Source of the DNA: Kalaharituber pfeilii
Lineage: Eukaryota; Ascomycota; Pezizomycetes; Pezizales; Pezizaceae
DNA: 64,000 nucleotides
NCBI GenBank assembly: GCA_015179045.1
Contig: WHUZ01000012.1
Coordinates: 1,240,001 to 1,304,000 of the forward strand
Direction of reading: 5' to 3'
This document shows, piece after piece, positions 22,484 to 34,357 of the stretch. Below the pieces are notes generated by a model. That model searched no databases and was not told the origin of the DNA. It saw only the letters and a list, made by a program, of their open reading frames with translations. Within the stretch, counting starts at the first letter, position 1. Every line of letters starts with the position of its first letter. Made by a program: the position numbers and the translations under genes.

Positions 22484-23361
22484 ATGGCCGCTACTGCTGA
22501 CCGTGCTGCTCCGTAAGTCACCTAAGACGCCTCTTCTAGGAACCCATCTTCAAGGCTGGCTAGTATCATGTTCACTAACGTGCATGTAGTCTCCGTCTTG
22601 GAAGCATCGCACCAGATTTCGAAGCTGAGACAACCCAGGGCCCAATCAAGTTCCATGAGTGGATTGGTGACAGCTGGTGTGTCTTCTTTTCTCACCCCGA
22701 GGGTCAGTAACTATGCAATCACTATTGATTGATACATGCCACTAACAGAATTCCCAGACTATACTCCTGTCTGTACAACTGAGCTCGGTGCCTTCGCCAA
22801 ACTTGAGCCTGAGTTCGCCAAACGTAATGTGAAGCTCATTGGTCTCTCCGCCAACACCATTGAGTCCCACGGCGGTTGGATTAAGGACATCGACGAAGTC
22901 ACTGGCTCCAACTTGACATTCCCTATCATTGGTGACAAGGACCGAAAGATTGCGTACCTCTACGATATGTTGGACTACCAAGATACCACCAATGTTGATT
23001 CCAAGGGAATTGCCTTCACTATCCGCTCAGTCTTCATTATCGACCCCAAGAAGATTATCCGCTTGATACTATCTTACCCAGCCTCCACTGGGCGTAATAC
23101 GGCTGAGGTTTTGAGGGTTGTCGACTCTCTTCAGACTGGGGATAAGCAGCGGCAAGTTTCTTCCATTCGATAACTTCATTGTATAAATCTAACAATGGGA
23201 ATAGCATCACTACTCCAATCAATTGGGTTCCTGGTGATGACGTCATTGTCCACCCATCTGTCACCAATGAGGAGGCCAAGACACTGTTCCCTAACTTCCG
23301 CATCGTGAAGCCATATCTTCGATTTACTCCTCTTCCTGTCGAGAAAACCACCGCCGTTTAG
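22484..23361 (+). CDS. PRX1: 1-Cys peroxiredoxin (Prx6/PRX1 type)
   Basis: Thiol peroxidase reducing hydrogen peroxide and organic peroxides. Four exons (introns 22513-22589, 22703-22757, 23152-23204) give exactly 230 residues, the family's normal length. Motifs: [28 protein letters not shown], the peroxidatic-cysteine motif [11 protein letters not shown] (assembled across intron 2 using the acceptor at 22756-22757), [35 protein letters not shown], and the C-terminal domain [19 protein letters not shown]. Intron 3 has a GC donor (GCAAGT), and only that donor closes the frame. No second conserved resolving cysteine is evident, consistent with the 1-Cys class. The N-terminus is short, without a clear mitochondrial presequence, so the cytosol is likely. 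Confidence 0.96.
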
Positions 23362-25840
23362 CTGCGTTTTAATGTTACTTTTTGACGATGTTCTGGCGTT
23401 CTATTTCCTTTGTATGACTGAGAAGTCCGAAGTGTGTATTCAATATTTGGGATTGGGTTGGTTTGTAGCGTTTTCTTCTATTTCTCAAAAATTATAGGAT
23501 AGTTGGGTGTGAATGTTTTACCCTTGTGCTTGTATTTATGAAAATGTAGCATTGGTGTTGTCCAAAAAATATGTTCCTACGAGCTCAAATTCATGTGCCT
23601 GAGCTACTGCATATTTTCTAGGGGCATACCGTAAAGTTTGGGCACGCCGTAAAGTTTGGGCGCGAAAGTGCGAGGTTTGCCTGCCACAATTCTGTGCGAA
23701 TCCGGCCAGGGTATTTTTGCACTTTTGTGGCTAGTAGCCACCCTTATATAAAACGAAACAACAAAAACGCAATTTCGTAGAGAAAGCTTACCCGACCAAA
23801 CAGCGGGAAAACATTAAGGACTCTCAAGAAAAATTGCTCTTGGGAACCTTGTGGAAAACATTTGTTATGCTTGGTATGAGATTTGTAGCAATATAGCACC
23901 TAGCGGTAACTCCTGATGGGCCATGCCTCTACGACAGAACTTCCGAAGCAGTTTCTGTTCAGTTCATCTTGTGGAGTTCCGCCTCCAGGCTTCATCATGA
24001 GTTGTATTTTTCCGCAGGGAAGGACTACCAGGACGACTTGTAGGTGTAAAATGTCAACTAACCAACCGTCAATTTTCTCGATTGACTGTAGTTGGAGTGG
24101 GTAGTACAGAGTATCCTGTTGGAAGGGCAAGACATTGTATTAGCATTGCTCAAGTTACATTAGGTGAATGTCACAGTTCGTGAAACAACATTAAGTCTTA
24201 GCTAATGTTTTATTGGGTGTCACTCGTGCCGTGATGCAGTTGTGATTAGTCCCACTTAAAAATTGTTACGCTTGGGTGAAGCTATGGTAATTACTGAGGC
24301 CGAGTCAAGGAGCTCTGAGAGCAGATATATGGAGAATGCATCCGGGTAGCTGTGACCTGAGAGGTCTTGAACGAGACATCACCTTCGCGAATTCTGGAGG
24401 TTACGATGTCTATTCACAGGATTACAGTAGAATTGGATTTAACTGGATATGTGTATACTCCACAGTCAATGCTTAGCACCCTTTGGATGGTTCGCATTTT
24501 GTAAGCTTAAAAGTAACTGTCCTGCATGTACTCTACTCGTACAGGCAATTTCAACAGTAACAAGACTACATGGAACTCGCCAGTCGCTTATCCATTAGAT
24601 CCTGTCATGTCTCTGTAATTATAAGGATACTTACATGTTACAGCAGCCCTCATTGGTGTTGCAGCCACTACTCGATCAACAGAACCTTGCTTTATCTTTG
24701 GGCATGCACAGGAGAATTTGAACACAAAATGACCAAACAAAGCTTTATATTGTAAAATTCTGGGTAAAGTACTTGAAAATGATTGTTAATCAACTGGCAT
24801 CGATCGAAATTTCACTCACCCATGTCATATGCACATACCTGGCTAAGTCTCAGCCGCAGCCGAAATATTCTCTTCGTACGGTACTTATCCTTCAAACGAG
24901 ATTATACAAAAAAACACCACGTTCCGATTTCAGATACTTCTTTAAATCGGAGCACTTGAGCAGGAAGTATGGCATGATGTTTGATATGTTGCCGCATAAT
25001 GTGAGTAATCATAGTCTGTTCCGCTAGCTGCGTTGAGTCATAACTCTGATGAGTAGTAGTCAAACGCGAGCTGTGCTTTCCCTATGCCACTTCCATCAAG
25101 TACTACTTGGATGATATCTATTGTAGCTGCACCCTCCCCTTTTATCTCTTGTTCTAACTGCACCAGAAGGTATCTCCTTCCAACAAAGTCAGAATCCTGT
25201 CGAATATCAGAAAGGCTGAAGGAGATAAATTTAGTGATCTAGTCTGGATTATCCTGGGAGCAGCAGCATCAGGCGGCATTACTCGCTACACTTTCCTTTG
25301 TGTGAGCTTGCCTAACGCAGCTTACGATATGCGGCATGGATTGCTGAACCTTTTTTGCAGCTTTACTGAGGCAAGCAATTTCTTCATTGACACTGGAAGG
25401 AATTGTTTATTGACGAGGATCTTTGGACTTTCTAAATGATGAAGGTCATTAGGGTTCAGGCTAGAAATTGAGGACTGAGGGGCTGGTAGCTTGACCAGTC
25501 TTCCCCAGGCTTTGAAGATTTGGACCGGAACTTGGAGAACAGATGCCCAACCCGACCTCCACGTCTTCCACGCTTGTTTTATCATCTGGTTCGCTTTGAT
25601 ATCCTGCTTGCAACTCAGCAACCTTTGCAAACAGAGCAACTATCCTCGCTAGACTAGCAACTGCATGTCTATACCGCTCATCTTTGGGATCAAGGCGTTG
25701 GTCTGACTGGCTGGAGGTGTCCTGGTGATGGAGGCAGTCGATACTCTGTGCACAGTTTATGTGTAACATGGCTATTTTAGGAAGGCTGACAGAGATGTGT
25801 AAGCTTGTATTTGCTGGAAGAAGTTGCTGGGCACAGAGCA
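23362..25840. other. Long intergenic region
   Basis: 2.5 kb with no supported gene. Near 23625-23665 a 16-bp word is repeated twice (see separate entry). A TATATAAAA sequence occurs near 23745. Minus-strand open frames at 25322-25841 look polar and globular but I recognise no domain; they may belong to the TPR debris to the right. Confidence 0.4.
23628..23661. repeat. Doublet of CCGTAAAGTTTGGGC
   Basis: Two direct copies of CCGTAAAGTTTGGGC (about 23629 and 23647) separated by a few bases. It resembles subterminal or terminal repeats of DNA transposons, but no partner end was found in the window. Confidence 0.5.
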
Positions 25841-26250
25841 CCTAGGTCACTCTTACTTCTGTCCACAAATGGTGGTGGTATTTCCTCATCAAGGGCAATG
25901 TAAGCAGGCACTAGAGTTTCATGAGCGAGCATTGGCTTGGGGTGAAAGGGCATTAGGTGCACCACCCAGATACTCTTACTATGGTCAACAATATGGCAAT
26001 AGTATTTAAGCAGCAAGGGAAATATAACAAAGCCCTGGAGCTGTATGAGCGAGCATTGACTGGGAGGGAAAATGCACTGGGTGCAGACCACCCAATCACT
26101 TTTGCCATGATGCACAACATGGCAATAGTATTTGAGCAGCAAGGGTAGTATAACAAGGGCTGGATTTTTATGAGCGAGCATGGACTGGGAGAAATAAGGC
26201 ACTGGGTGAAGACCACCCAGATATGCTCGCAACTCCCACGCATTGTCGGG
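25841..26250 (+). pseudogene. Degenerate TPR units of an NLR/STAND-type protein
   Basis: Translates into about three 42-residue tetratricopeptide units of the kinesin-light-chain/NLR kind: (25850 on) HQGQCKQALEFHERALAWGERALG, (25957 on) HPDTLTMVNNMAIVF with GKYNKALELYERAL, and HPITFAMMHNMAIVFEQQG. A frameshift lies near 25965, a TAG stop interrupts at about 26146, and a further decayed unit follows. In fungi such repeats are the C-terminal sensor part of STAND proteins with a NACHT or NB-ARC core; no such core is present here. This is a fragment. Confidence 0.82.
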
Positions 26251-26299
26251 CTGCCTATTTTACTTCGTGTAAACGGCAATGTGTCTGATAGACATAGAA

Positions 26300-26520
26300 G
26301 TGCCTTTTCTTCCCTAGCCAACGTTCGCTCATCCAACTCCAGTGCCTTGTTATATTGCCCTTGCAGTTCAAATACTATTGCCATGTTGTGCATCATGGCA
26401 AAAGTGATTGGATGGTCTGCACCCAGTGCCTTTTCTCTCCCAGCCAATGCTCGCTCATACAGCTCCAGTGCCTTGCTATATTGCCCTTGCTGTTCAAATA
26501 CTATTGCCATACTGTTGACT
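26300..26520 (-). pseudogene. Inverted copy of the TPR units
   Basis: On the minus strand, nearly the same TPR units reappear: MAIVFEQQGQYSKALELYER, ALGADHPITFAMMHNMAIVF, and a third beginning GQYNKALELDERTLAREEKAL before the frame decays. The arm 26360-26518 is close to the reverse complement of 25987-26146, so the two form an inverted repeat with a spacer of about 200 bp. Confidence 0.82.
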
Positions 26521-27380
26521 GTTTTAAGAGAGCTCTATCAAGATAGATGCAACGAGGTGATAATATAATAGAGGTATCCAAAGTTCACTTGAACTTTATT
26601 CCTCCAACAGCGATATCTCAACACGCAGAGCAGCTGGGACGTTGTAAGTAGCATAGACCGATAGAGGAATTCTGGAACTATCTAACTTTATCAATTTAAT
26701 TCGTGCAGAAGCTTTATGTGAGCGGAAAACTTAAATGCTAAAGTCAACTTATTATTATAGAAGAGAAGTCAAGAAAGGTACTTTGGGCAGTTGCTGAATT
26801 TCCGGAAGTCAAATATAGTCACAGTTAAAAGCGGTATGCGGGAAGCTGGCGTCGCTCAGCTGACTTGCTCAAAGGGAATGATTTTATTTTGTTTTATTTA
26901 TTTATTTATTTAATTTTTGTATGTGTTCAATGCTCTCATGCAGCCCTGCTGAACCATTAGTACCAGTGAACAAATACCAATCGTTATCACTGGCAGACTC
27001 ACTTGAGGATGAGAGTGAAACCCTCGTTTTGCCATATTTCTAGTTTTTTTTTCCTTGCCCTCTTCTTGAGAACTTTTCTCTATATTCATTGAGGCATTTC
27101 TTTCGTGCCGTAATGAGGGTTACTGTACTCAGGTACTTTTCTCTGATCAATCGTTGATTGTTTGTATCCGAGTACATCGCAGTGGAGAATGTAAAACCAT
27201 GTCTATGATAGGATTCGCCATGCAAGTGAAACAGTTGCGGATTCCCGGGTACGGAAAGCTCGTCACTAGCTCATCCGCAGACGCCCTGCACTGCACCTCA
27301 GCAAATTGAAATTCTCCCCCTAATACCCTTACCCCCCACCGCTACACCCAAAGCCGCGATACCTAGGGGCGCCCCCAGAA
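26521..27380. other. Intergenic with A/T-rich microsatellite
   Basis: No gene seen. Contains a (TTTA)n-like tract at about 26882-26920. Just before 27381 the plus strand has C-rich stretches (about 27316-27342), upstream of the complex I subunit gene. Confidence 0.45.
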
Positions 27381-27751
27381 ATGTCGCAGCAGCCTGGCTT
27401 CGATCCCAAGTCCTTTGACCCCATAAAGCATATCCTCAGGGCCCCTCCCAGGCCGGATCCTTGGGCCCGCAGGTTAGTGCATCTTCCGAACCTACCCTGC
27501 CATCTTCATATCCTGCCCCAATGCGCCGCCACCTCCCCCAAACACAAGAAACGAAATTCTGACAATCGAGTGATGATAGTGAGACATGGCGATACACTGG
27601 CCCGTTCACTCGCTTCAACCGCTTCAAGGGCGGATTGCCTGGCCTCGGAATTGCCACCGTCGCATTCACAATCTACTGTACATATGAGTACCTATCCCCG
27701 AGCGACTCCCACCACCATGGCAAGGACCATCGTGGAGAGGGAAAGCACTAG
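27381..27751 (+). CDS. NDUFB3: NADH:ubiquinone oxidoreductase B12 subunit (NDUFB3-like)
   Basis: Accessory subunit of mitochondrial complex I, in the membrane arm. Two exons (27381-27472 and 27580-27751; intron 27473-27579, GT-AG, 107 nt) give 87 residues. Exon 1 encodes MSQQPGFDPKSFDP and ends DPWAR. Exon 2 encodes ETWRYTGPFTRFNRFKGG, then the membrane segment LPGLGIATVAFTIYCTYEYL, then a His-rich tail ending at TAG (27749-27751). The DPWAR..E.WRY.GPF pattern and single TM helix fit the B12 family. The unspliced reading frame gives an unrelated protein, so the intron is needed. Presence of complex I argues against a Saccharomyces-type yeast. Confidence 0.9.
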
Positions 27752-28270
27752 CCAGGAATCTAGATTAGCACTCGGTGTGTAATGCGGCACGTAGGTGAAA
27801 GATAACGTTCAAAGTTCTGCTGGGGCGCGGCGGGGCAGAGCAGGTTTCGGGAGGCTTCGATAGAGGTTTGCGCAGAGGCCGGGTATATTCGTTCATCATC
27901 CTGGAGCGTTTCGCGGATGGATAGATTACCAAAGTGCTGCTGTTTCTTGTAACTTAGGAAGATTGAGGGTTTCAGGCGTCCCTTGTTAAATAAGTACTAC
28001 GGTAGTATGGTGGTAGTTTCCCAGTATGATAAAGCTTTTTGTTACGACTGCGGATATCATGCAGAAGACGGAATGCATCCATTGTCCTGTTCAAAACAAA
28101 ATGCGATTCAAGGCAGCAAGATGGTATATTATGCAAAGTACTGTATTACTACTCTAGTTCATGAATTCAAACCATTAAGCAACCCAATCATTCTACTATA
28201 CATCCACTAAGAAACCCAATCGTTCTATTATACATGCATTAAAATATAAAATCACTGTGAAGATGATAAT
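27752..28270. other. Convergent intergenic region
   Basis: 3' flanks of the complex I gene and the WD40 gene. A 75-codon frame at 27983-28210 has no recognisable features. Confidence 0.45.
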
Positions 28271-30172
28271 TCATCGCTTTTGTCTCTTCGAAGCGTGCAA
28301 ACTGGATGGTTCCTCCTCTTCATCTTCCGAGACATTAGCATAAATCGTTTTCGGTTGTGTTTTGCTCCATGCAGCCTATAAATATTCAGTGAATTTCTAT
28401 CAAATAAACTCGAACGAACGGAATTGGGCATACCGTAAAAATAGGATCCTTCGATGCCACTTCAGCGTACTTCAGCAATGCCTCTCTAGGGTCTTCGTCT
28501 CTCATCGAGCTCAATGCATATGCCTTCTTCACATGTTCTTGATCAGGATTGCTCTTTCCCCATGGTGTTGGGGCAGGCAGTTCTGGCGCCATTGGACTCT
28601 TTTTCTTCCCTCCCAGTTGCGCGCTTATTCCTCCCTTCGGTCGCCCTAGCAAAGCATTAGGAAGCAAAATCGTATCCTCGCTCAAACCGCCACTCGTGAG
28701 ATCGGTACTGAATGTAGGATCATCGTCGATATGCCGTTTCTTGGGCGCACGAGTTACCACAAGTTTAGCACCCTTACTTGATTTCTCCGGCGAATAAAGA
28801 ACGTTAACAGCTCCAGTTGAGGAGCCTGTCAGAATTTGGTTGATCTTTGGATGCCAGTTGACTGTGACAAGTGGATGATTGGGCGTAATGGGAATAACCT
28901 TCTCGGAACGCAGGGTTGCTGGAGAGAGGATGTGGAGATTTCCAGAAGCATCACCAGTGAGAAGGCTACTCGAGTTCGGTGAGAAGATAATGTTGCTCTC
29001 TGGCTGTGGAGGAGAGGCAAATTCTCTAGTATTCATTGGTAACTTGAGCTTCCTTACGTCCCATACTGTGACCACGCATTAGCCATAGCTCCCGTCGTCA
29101 TTGAGACTGAAGGATACTTACATTTTATGGTTTGATCCCCTCCCTTTGTAACAATCAATCTGCTGTCAGGGGAGAAAGCCAGTGAAGATGTCCAACTCTC
29201 CCTTGTATGTGCATCTTTAACTTCCATGGAAGGTCTAGTGAAAGGCCCATCCCCAGGATAAATTAACATGGCCCCATCCATTGCAACAGTCCCCAGCATA
29301 CTCTTTGCCCCACCTTCTCCTGGTGCCCATGCAACACAACACATCCTGGACCTGCCACCTTTTGCTGTCTTGCTCTTATACACAATCACATCTTTGTGCG
29401 TTCGCTTATTATTCACATCCCATATACGTAAAGTCGAATCCGTCCCAGCAGTCACAAGTCGATTTACATCTGTGGGATGCCAGCACCCAGCTGTTATCTC
29501 GGATATATGTCCTTTGGTGTGGTGCATATCCCTGAGATACATATCTCCCTTTACAAATTCTACAAGCGTCTCTCCATCCCGTGATAGAACCTTTGCTTGC
29601 GTCGCTGCCGGGACAACCAATATACTCTGTCCGTCATCCGAGAATATAGCAGAGTGTATGTGGTGGCTTTCACTGGGCTCAATTGAGCGAAACGGATTCA
29701 GTGTGTCTGGGGACATAGATGGAAAGTCGAAAAATTTCACCGTGTAGTCATGTGAAGCTGTAATGAGACGAGTCCCTGACGGGTCCAAAGATATTGAAGT
29801 TATTGATTTCGTATGACTCTTGAGGACAATTTCATGTGAAATTGGAAATTCGTCTTCTTCATCCTCACTTTCGTCGTCGTCAGTATCGTCCTCTTCCTCC
29901 TCTTCGTCCTCATCACCCTTCCTTTCCTTACCCTTCGCCTGCTTCTCAAAAACTTTCCCCTTCCCTTTATTTTTCTCTTCTGTGCCCCCACCGCGCTTTG
30001 TCTTCTCGAATTCTACCGACACATCGCGTGCGCCTGTCTGCTTGCCGAACGAAGTAGGTAAAAATGCTCGCATTGGATCGTTAGGATCCAATAGCGGTTC
30101 CTCGATAGTGATGTCGTCTTCGTCGGCCTCATCGTCCTTTTTTATTCTGGTGCCATGCTTTGGTGGTGGCAT
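28271..30172 (-). CDS. WDR70-like WD40 repeat protein
   Basis: Nuclear WD40 protein of the WDR70/gastrulation-defective-1 family, implicated in chromatin and DNA-damage responses in other eukaryotes. Start MPPPKHGTRIKK at 30172. Residues about 60-125 are acidic/lysine-rich and disordered. The propeller follows with units ending in FDFPS, LRIWDVNNKRTH, and LWDVRKLKL (assembled across an intron near 29080-29125, where AAA-T joins TA-TGG). Other markers are HEIVLKSHTKSI, DMHHTKGHISEITAGCWHP and SSLAFSPDSRL. The C-terminal part has VTRAPKKRHIDDDP, DEDPREALLKYAEVASKDP, and after a second intron AAWSKTQPKTIYANVS with a basic tail, ending at TGA 28271-28273. The tail beginning DPREALLKYAE is characteristic of this family. 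Confidence 0.9.
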
Positions 30173-31008
30173 TTTTGACGGTTGGTGTTACTGAAGGTGG
30201 CAGGAAAGGAGCGCAAGTACGAGTACAGGAACCTTGTGCAGCCACTTCTTGTGCAGCCACTTTGAGATGGGCGCACATACTACTAGTAACAGGTGCAGTG
30301 TCACGTCATGTGATTTTGCCCCAGATAGTCTGAAGCCAGAACGTCACGTGGGCTCAGTGTTTTGCTGTAAGCCGCATTGTAACTTCCCAGTCCAATTTTT
30401 CTTTTTCTTTTCGAAATCCTTAAATCGGCCAATTGCCAACTATCTCGTGCCATATCGTAGGTATATAACTGCTAGTGTATTACCATCACCAACATCAAAT
30501 ATCACTTCAAATACAAATACAATGCAAAAATCCCTTACAGTAAGTAGGCATTGAAGAAGGATAAATGGTACTAGTTTCAAATAAGGATAACATAAAAACA
30601 CCTGCTATTTTTTATTCAAATTGACCACGCATCGAATGAAACCTGCAGTTCGCAAAATTTCCCCCAAAGTGCAAATTTATGCAAAGTGGATAGTTATTAA
30701 GAGTATTATGCAGTGGTGATGAAGATCGAAGCTAATATATATGGTAAGGGTAAGAAATGAAGGTCAGAAAAACTCCAATATTAAAAGCAAGAATTACACA
30801 AAACACAGCAGCAATAAACTTCAGCAAAGAAAACCTGCAATCTAAATAGTAGCCTGTGGAAACCAAAAAAACGGTAGGAGAGTAAGGAAAAGAGAGGCAC
30901 AAAAGGTCAACATCCCCAGAAGTGAGTCTGTCAAGCAAGACTAGAACCAGCCATTCCAAGATGCTGAGAAAAGAATAGACTGAGAGAAAAAGGAATATGG
31001 GGTATTGG
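30173..31008. other. Intergenic between two minus-strand genes
   Basis: Upstream of the WD40 gene and downstream of the NIPA gene. I see no additional gene; open frames here are short and mostly A/T-driven. Confidence 0.5.
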
Positions 31009-33216
31009 TCAGTGATCTTCCTCCGCTGCGTCTTCATCCGCCCCTGTATTGTTCACACTGTCCTTCCGCCTTCGTTTGCTTTTCCCCTTTATCACATCCA
31101 TTGCTAAATTGAGACTGCTACTCCTACCTCTCACTTTGTTCTCATCATCAGGAGCAACAACTTTGCCACCTAAATCATCGCCACTGCTCGCGTCTTCTGG
31201 CTCCTTAAGAATTCTGGGAGGTGGTTTATTATAGCTTGACGCCCTAGAGATTTCGCCGGTTCTTCCGTCGCCACTTCCAAACGCCGTACCTGAGATGCTA
31301 CCTTTCGTCGTGTGCGAAGTGCTATCTCCCCCTCTGCTTTTGATCTTGCGGACACCACGTTTAGTGCCTTCGTGTAAATCCCGAACAGGACCGACGTGAT
31401 CAACTACGACACCCTGAAATTGATAACCTAGTACAATTGGGCCTGGAATTAAGCTTAGGGAATGTCGATGTACATGACTAGATAAAGTATTAGTGCTTCC
31501 ACCATGTGGAAATTCCCAATTCTCCGGTATATTTGGAGATGAAGGAAGACTATCATAATCGGGATGATGTTCCAGAAGCGGAGAGGCCTCAGTAATATCA
31601 GACACCGCAGGGCCCAAGCTGCGTACAGTGATTGGAGAAGATTGGTATCGGCGTATTTTTGGCCGCGTTGCGGGCGGACGGAGATTAGATCGTGTAGCGC
31701 TTGGTGAGCTTGTACCATCCGGCCCTCCAAGAGATAGTCGCCCTTCTCGCCTGTTAATGTTTCCATTGAGATTCGGGCCTCCCGAGGGAGTGATACTTTC
31801 TCCCTCCGTCAGCCAAATATCTCCCTCTTCAATTCCAGGTTCATCCTCATCCTCATCTTTAATAACCCGCCCGCTTGTAATTAGATAAACGCCCCAGAAT
31901 GTGAATCCGCATCCGAATACAAACTTAGTTAGCCGATCCTGGCCTATTTTCTCGAAGTCCCGATACAAAATTGCGCTGCCAATGATAACAGAAAGAGTAA
32001 AAAGTACAAATTGTGTCGGAATCACCTGAGTGGAGTCGAATCGTTGCAGCGCCCGGTTGACATATTTGATCTGCAGGATTGCAGTTGACACCAGCACTCC
32101 AGTGAATAGATAGGCGATAGGCATCGTAAAAATATGGTATAAAGAGGAGGAAAGCAGTGAAGATATGCCCTTAGTTGACAGCACTGTGTATCCACCAAAA
32201 AGCGCTACAAGTCCAAGGTCAATGACAATCAACTTAGACCCATATCTCTTAGAGATTAACATTAATGCTACGATCATCAAACACGTGATCCCGAAATAGA
32301 CCTCGAAAGCAGTTCGTGTAATCGCCTCCAGTATCTCGTCGGGGCCAAGCTAGTTGAGCGTTAACAGCGATCAAATTTGTAGAATCAAGGGCAATCTCAC
32401 TTTAACTTCTTCTGGAGCAGAACTTAGCACCACAATGACTGCCCCAGCAATACTGACAAACACACCCAGAAAATCCCGACCCCGGAAAGGCTCCTTCAAC
32501 ATAAGAGGGGCAATAATGCAGTTTGATATAAGTGCTACAACGCCTAATGGCGAAACAATACTTGCCGGGGCAAAGCCGTAGGCCAGAAAGTTTCCACATT
32601 CCCCAATAGTCATGAGAACCAGTCCAAACCACCACCACGGCGACTGGAGATACATTTTATTCTCTTTGTCCGAGACTGACGCCCCGTGTCGAACCAAGTT
32701 TGAGTGCTCGTTTGTCCCACCAAACCCTATATTCTCAGGAGACTCGTCTCCATCTAGTTGCCCCATTCCGTCGTCATCACCCTCAATAGCCTCCTCTTCT
32801 AGATCTCCTTGCCTGGTGCTTCGCTGACCTGCAGCCCTAATATCGGACAGTGCTCTCTCCCAAGCTTGCTCCTTCCTCCGGCGTCTCTGTTGCAATTTTT
32901 TGAGTACATTTTCACGCCGCAGACGTACATGTGCGTATTTTTGAATATTTAATGCTAGCGAGATAAGGACATTGCCGCTTATTGCTACTATAATCCCGAT
33001 AAAAGAAGACCACCTTTTGGCTTCATCCTCGTCCCCATCTGTGCCCATCAGGGACATGATCCATTGTACGACCACCGAGTCGCTTGTAGGTGTAGTGTCA
33101 TTGAGAGCCTGTGAAGACTGCGATAACGGTACACCGGAATATATTGTTGAGGATGGTAATACCAAGGTTGGCTGGTATGAGGCCTCCTGTGGCGACATAA
33201 CAGCCCTCTCCATCAT
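31009..33216 (-). CDS. NIPA-family magnesium transporter
   Basis: Membrane transporter of the NIPA (DUF803) family, within the drug/metabolite transporter fold, expected to carry magnesium. Two exons (intron 32350-32400, 51 nt) give 718 residues. After an N-terminal region, the first TM is SSFIGIIVAISGNVLISLALN. A charged insert of about 100 residues follows, then the conserved block WWWFGLVLMTIGECGNFLAY, APASIVSPLGVVALISNCI and KEPFRGRDFLGVFVSIAGAV. Exon 2 contributes more TM helices, including LIVIDLGLVALFGGYTVLSTK and PTQFVLFTLSVIIGSAILYRDF. The last about 250 residues are a disordered cytosolic tail rich in Ser, Arg and acidic residues, as in fungal members. Upstream (33596-33660) is a long C-rich tract on the coding strand. 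Confidence 0.93.
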
Positions 33217-34357
33217 TGCGATACCTATTTCGCTACCCTAGGGCGCAGATTATTATATTATTTCTGGGGGCTATGTCGAGGTACAGATGTGCGCCATGCG
33301 ATTGCGCGTGGGGTGGTAAGGGGAGGCGTGCAGATGAAGTTTGAAGCACCTTTGGCTAGGTCGGATGGCCCTTGCGGAGGGAGTCAATGAGCGAATGGAA
33401 GTATTCTAGAGCGCACCAGAGGATCTGAACAAAGAAAGATCAAGGAGAATTAGTAAAAACGGGAATGAAAATGACTAGACAGGGAAAGAACAGCAGCTAA
33501 AATTGAGAATGAAGGGGTCTTCAAGACCTCAGGGACAACAGAATAGGAGGAACGACTGGGAAGTGCAAACACATTTGGCGGGAGGGGGCTGATGGCGGGG
33601 GTGGGGGTGGGGGGGGGGGAAGGGGGGGGGAAGGGGGGAAGGGGGAGAGGGGGGTAGAAGGGGAGGTGAGCGGACGTGGTGGGGGGAGAACGGTTTGTTA
33701 TGTCAAGATGAGTAGAGCACGCTGCGGACAGTCGAGCGCGGCTGAGGCTGGAGGGAACCTGCTATCATCGCAGTGCGGCGTCTGGGGACCTGGCTTCCGC
33801 TGGACGGGACCCCTGCAAGCGGCTGATTACAGCATACAGCAGCGGCTGCCTTATTTACAAATTGTTCTCTCACGCACACGCGAATAGGCAGAGCAGCAGC
33901 AGCAGCAGCAGCAGCAGCGCCAGCAGCACCAGCAGCCGAGCCCACGTGGCCGTACCTACAGCCAGCACTCCTATTGCACGAGCTTGCATCTGCCTCATGC
34001 CAGGGGAACGACATGAAGGCATGCATAGTGCGCTGCAGACAAGAACACAGCGGCGGCAATGGCATACTGAAGCCTGGGCTGCAAAAATTCGAATACAATT
34101 CTCATGTCTCTGCATCTGCTTCAGCCGACGCATTCGGTGCAATATCAACATCTAAGGTAACTTTAACGATCCGCCCCCCCCCCCCCCCCCCATCAACCCA
34201 GCCTGCCTAGCCTAGCGATTTGGCATCTACTCTATCCCGCTCCCCACTATGCATACAGCACTTGCCACCCATGGCTCAGGGAGCCTGGCAAGACATAGTC
34301 CCACAAGCCTCGGGCGACACCAAGCCTAGCTCGTCCTCATCCAAACTTCTCGGCAGC
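33217..34357. other. Intergenic with G tract, CAG repeat and C18
   Basis: Contains a long G-rich tract (33596-33660), a CAG/GCC-type trinucleotide repeat (about 33893-33935) and C18 (34174-34191). Long open frames across the CAG repeat are low-complexity artefacts. Confidence 0.5.

Noticed and set aside
29820..30194. Serine-rich plus-strand frame over the WDR70-like gene
   Set aside because: Antisense of its acidic N-terminal region; the same effect explains the Ser-rich frames antisense to LEO1 at 56.7-57.2 kb.
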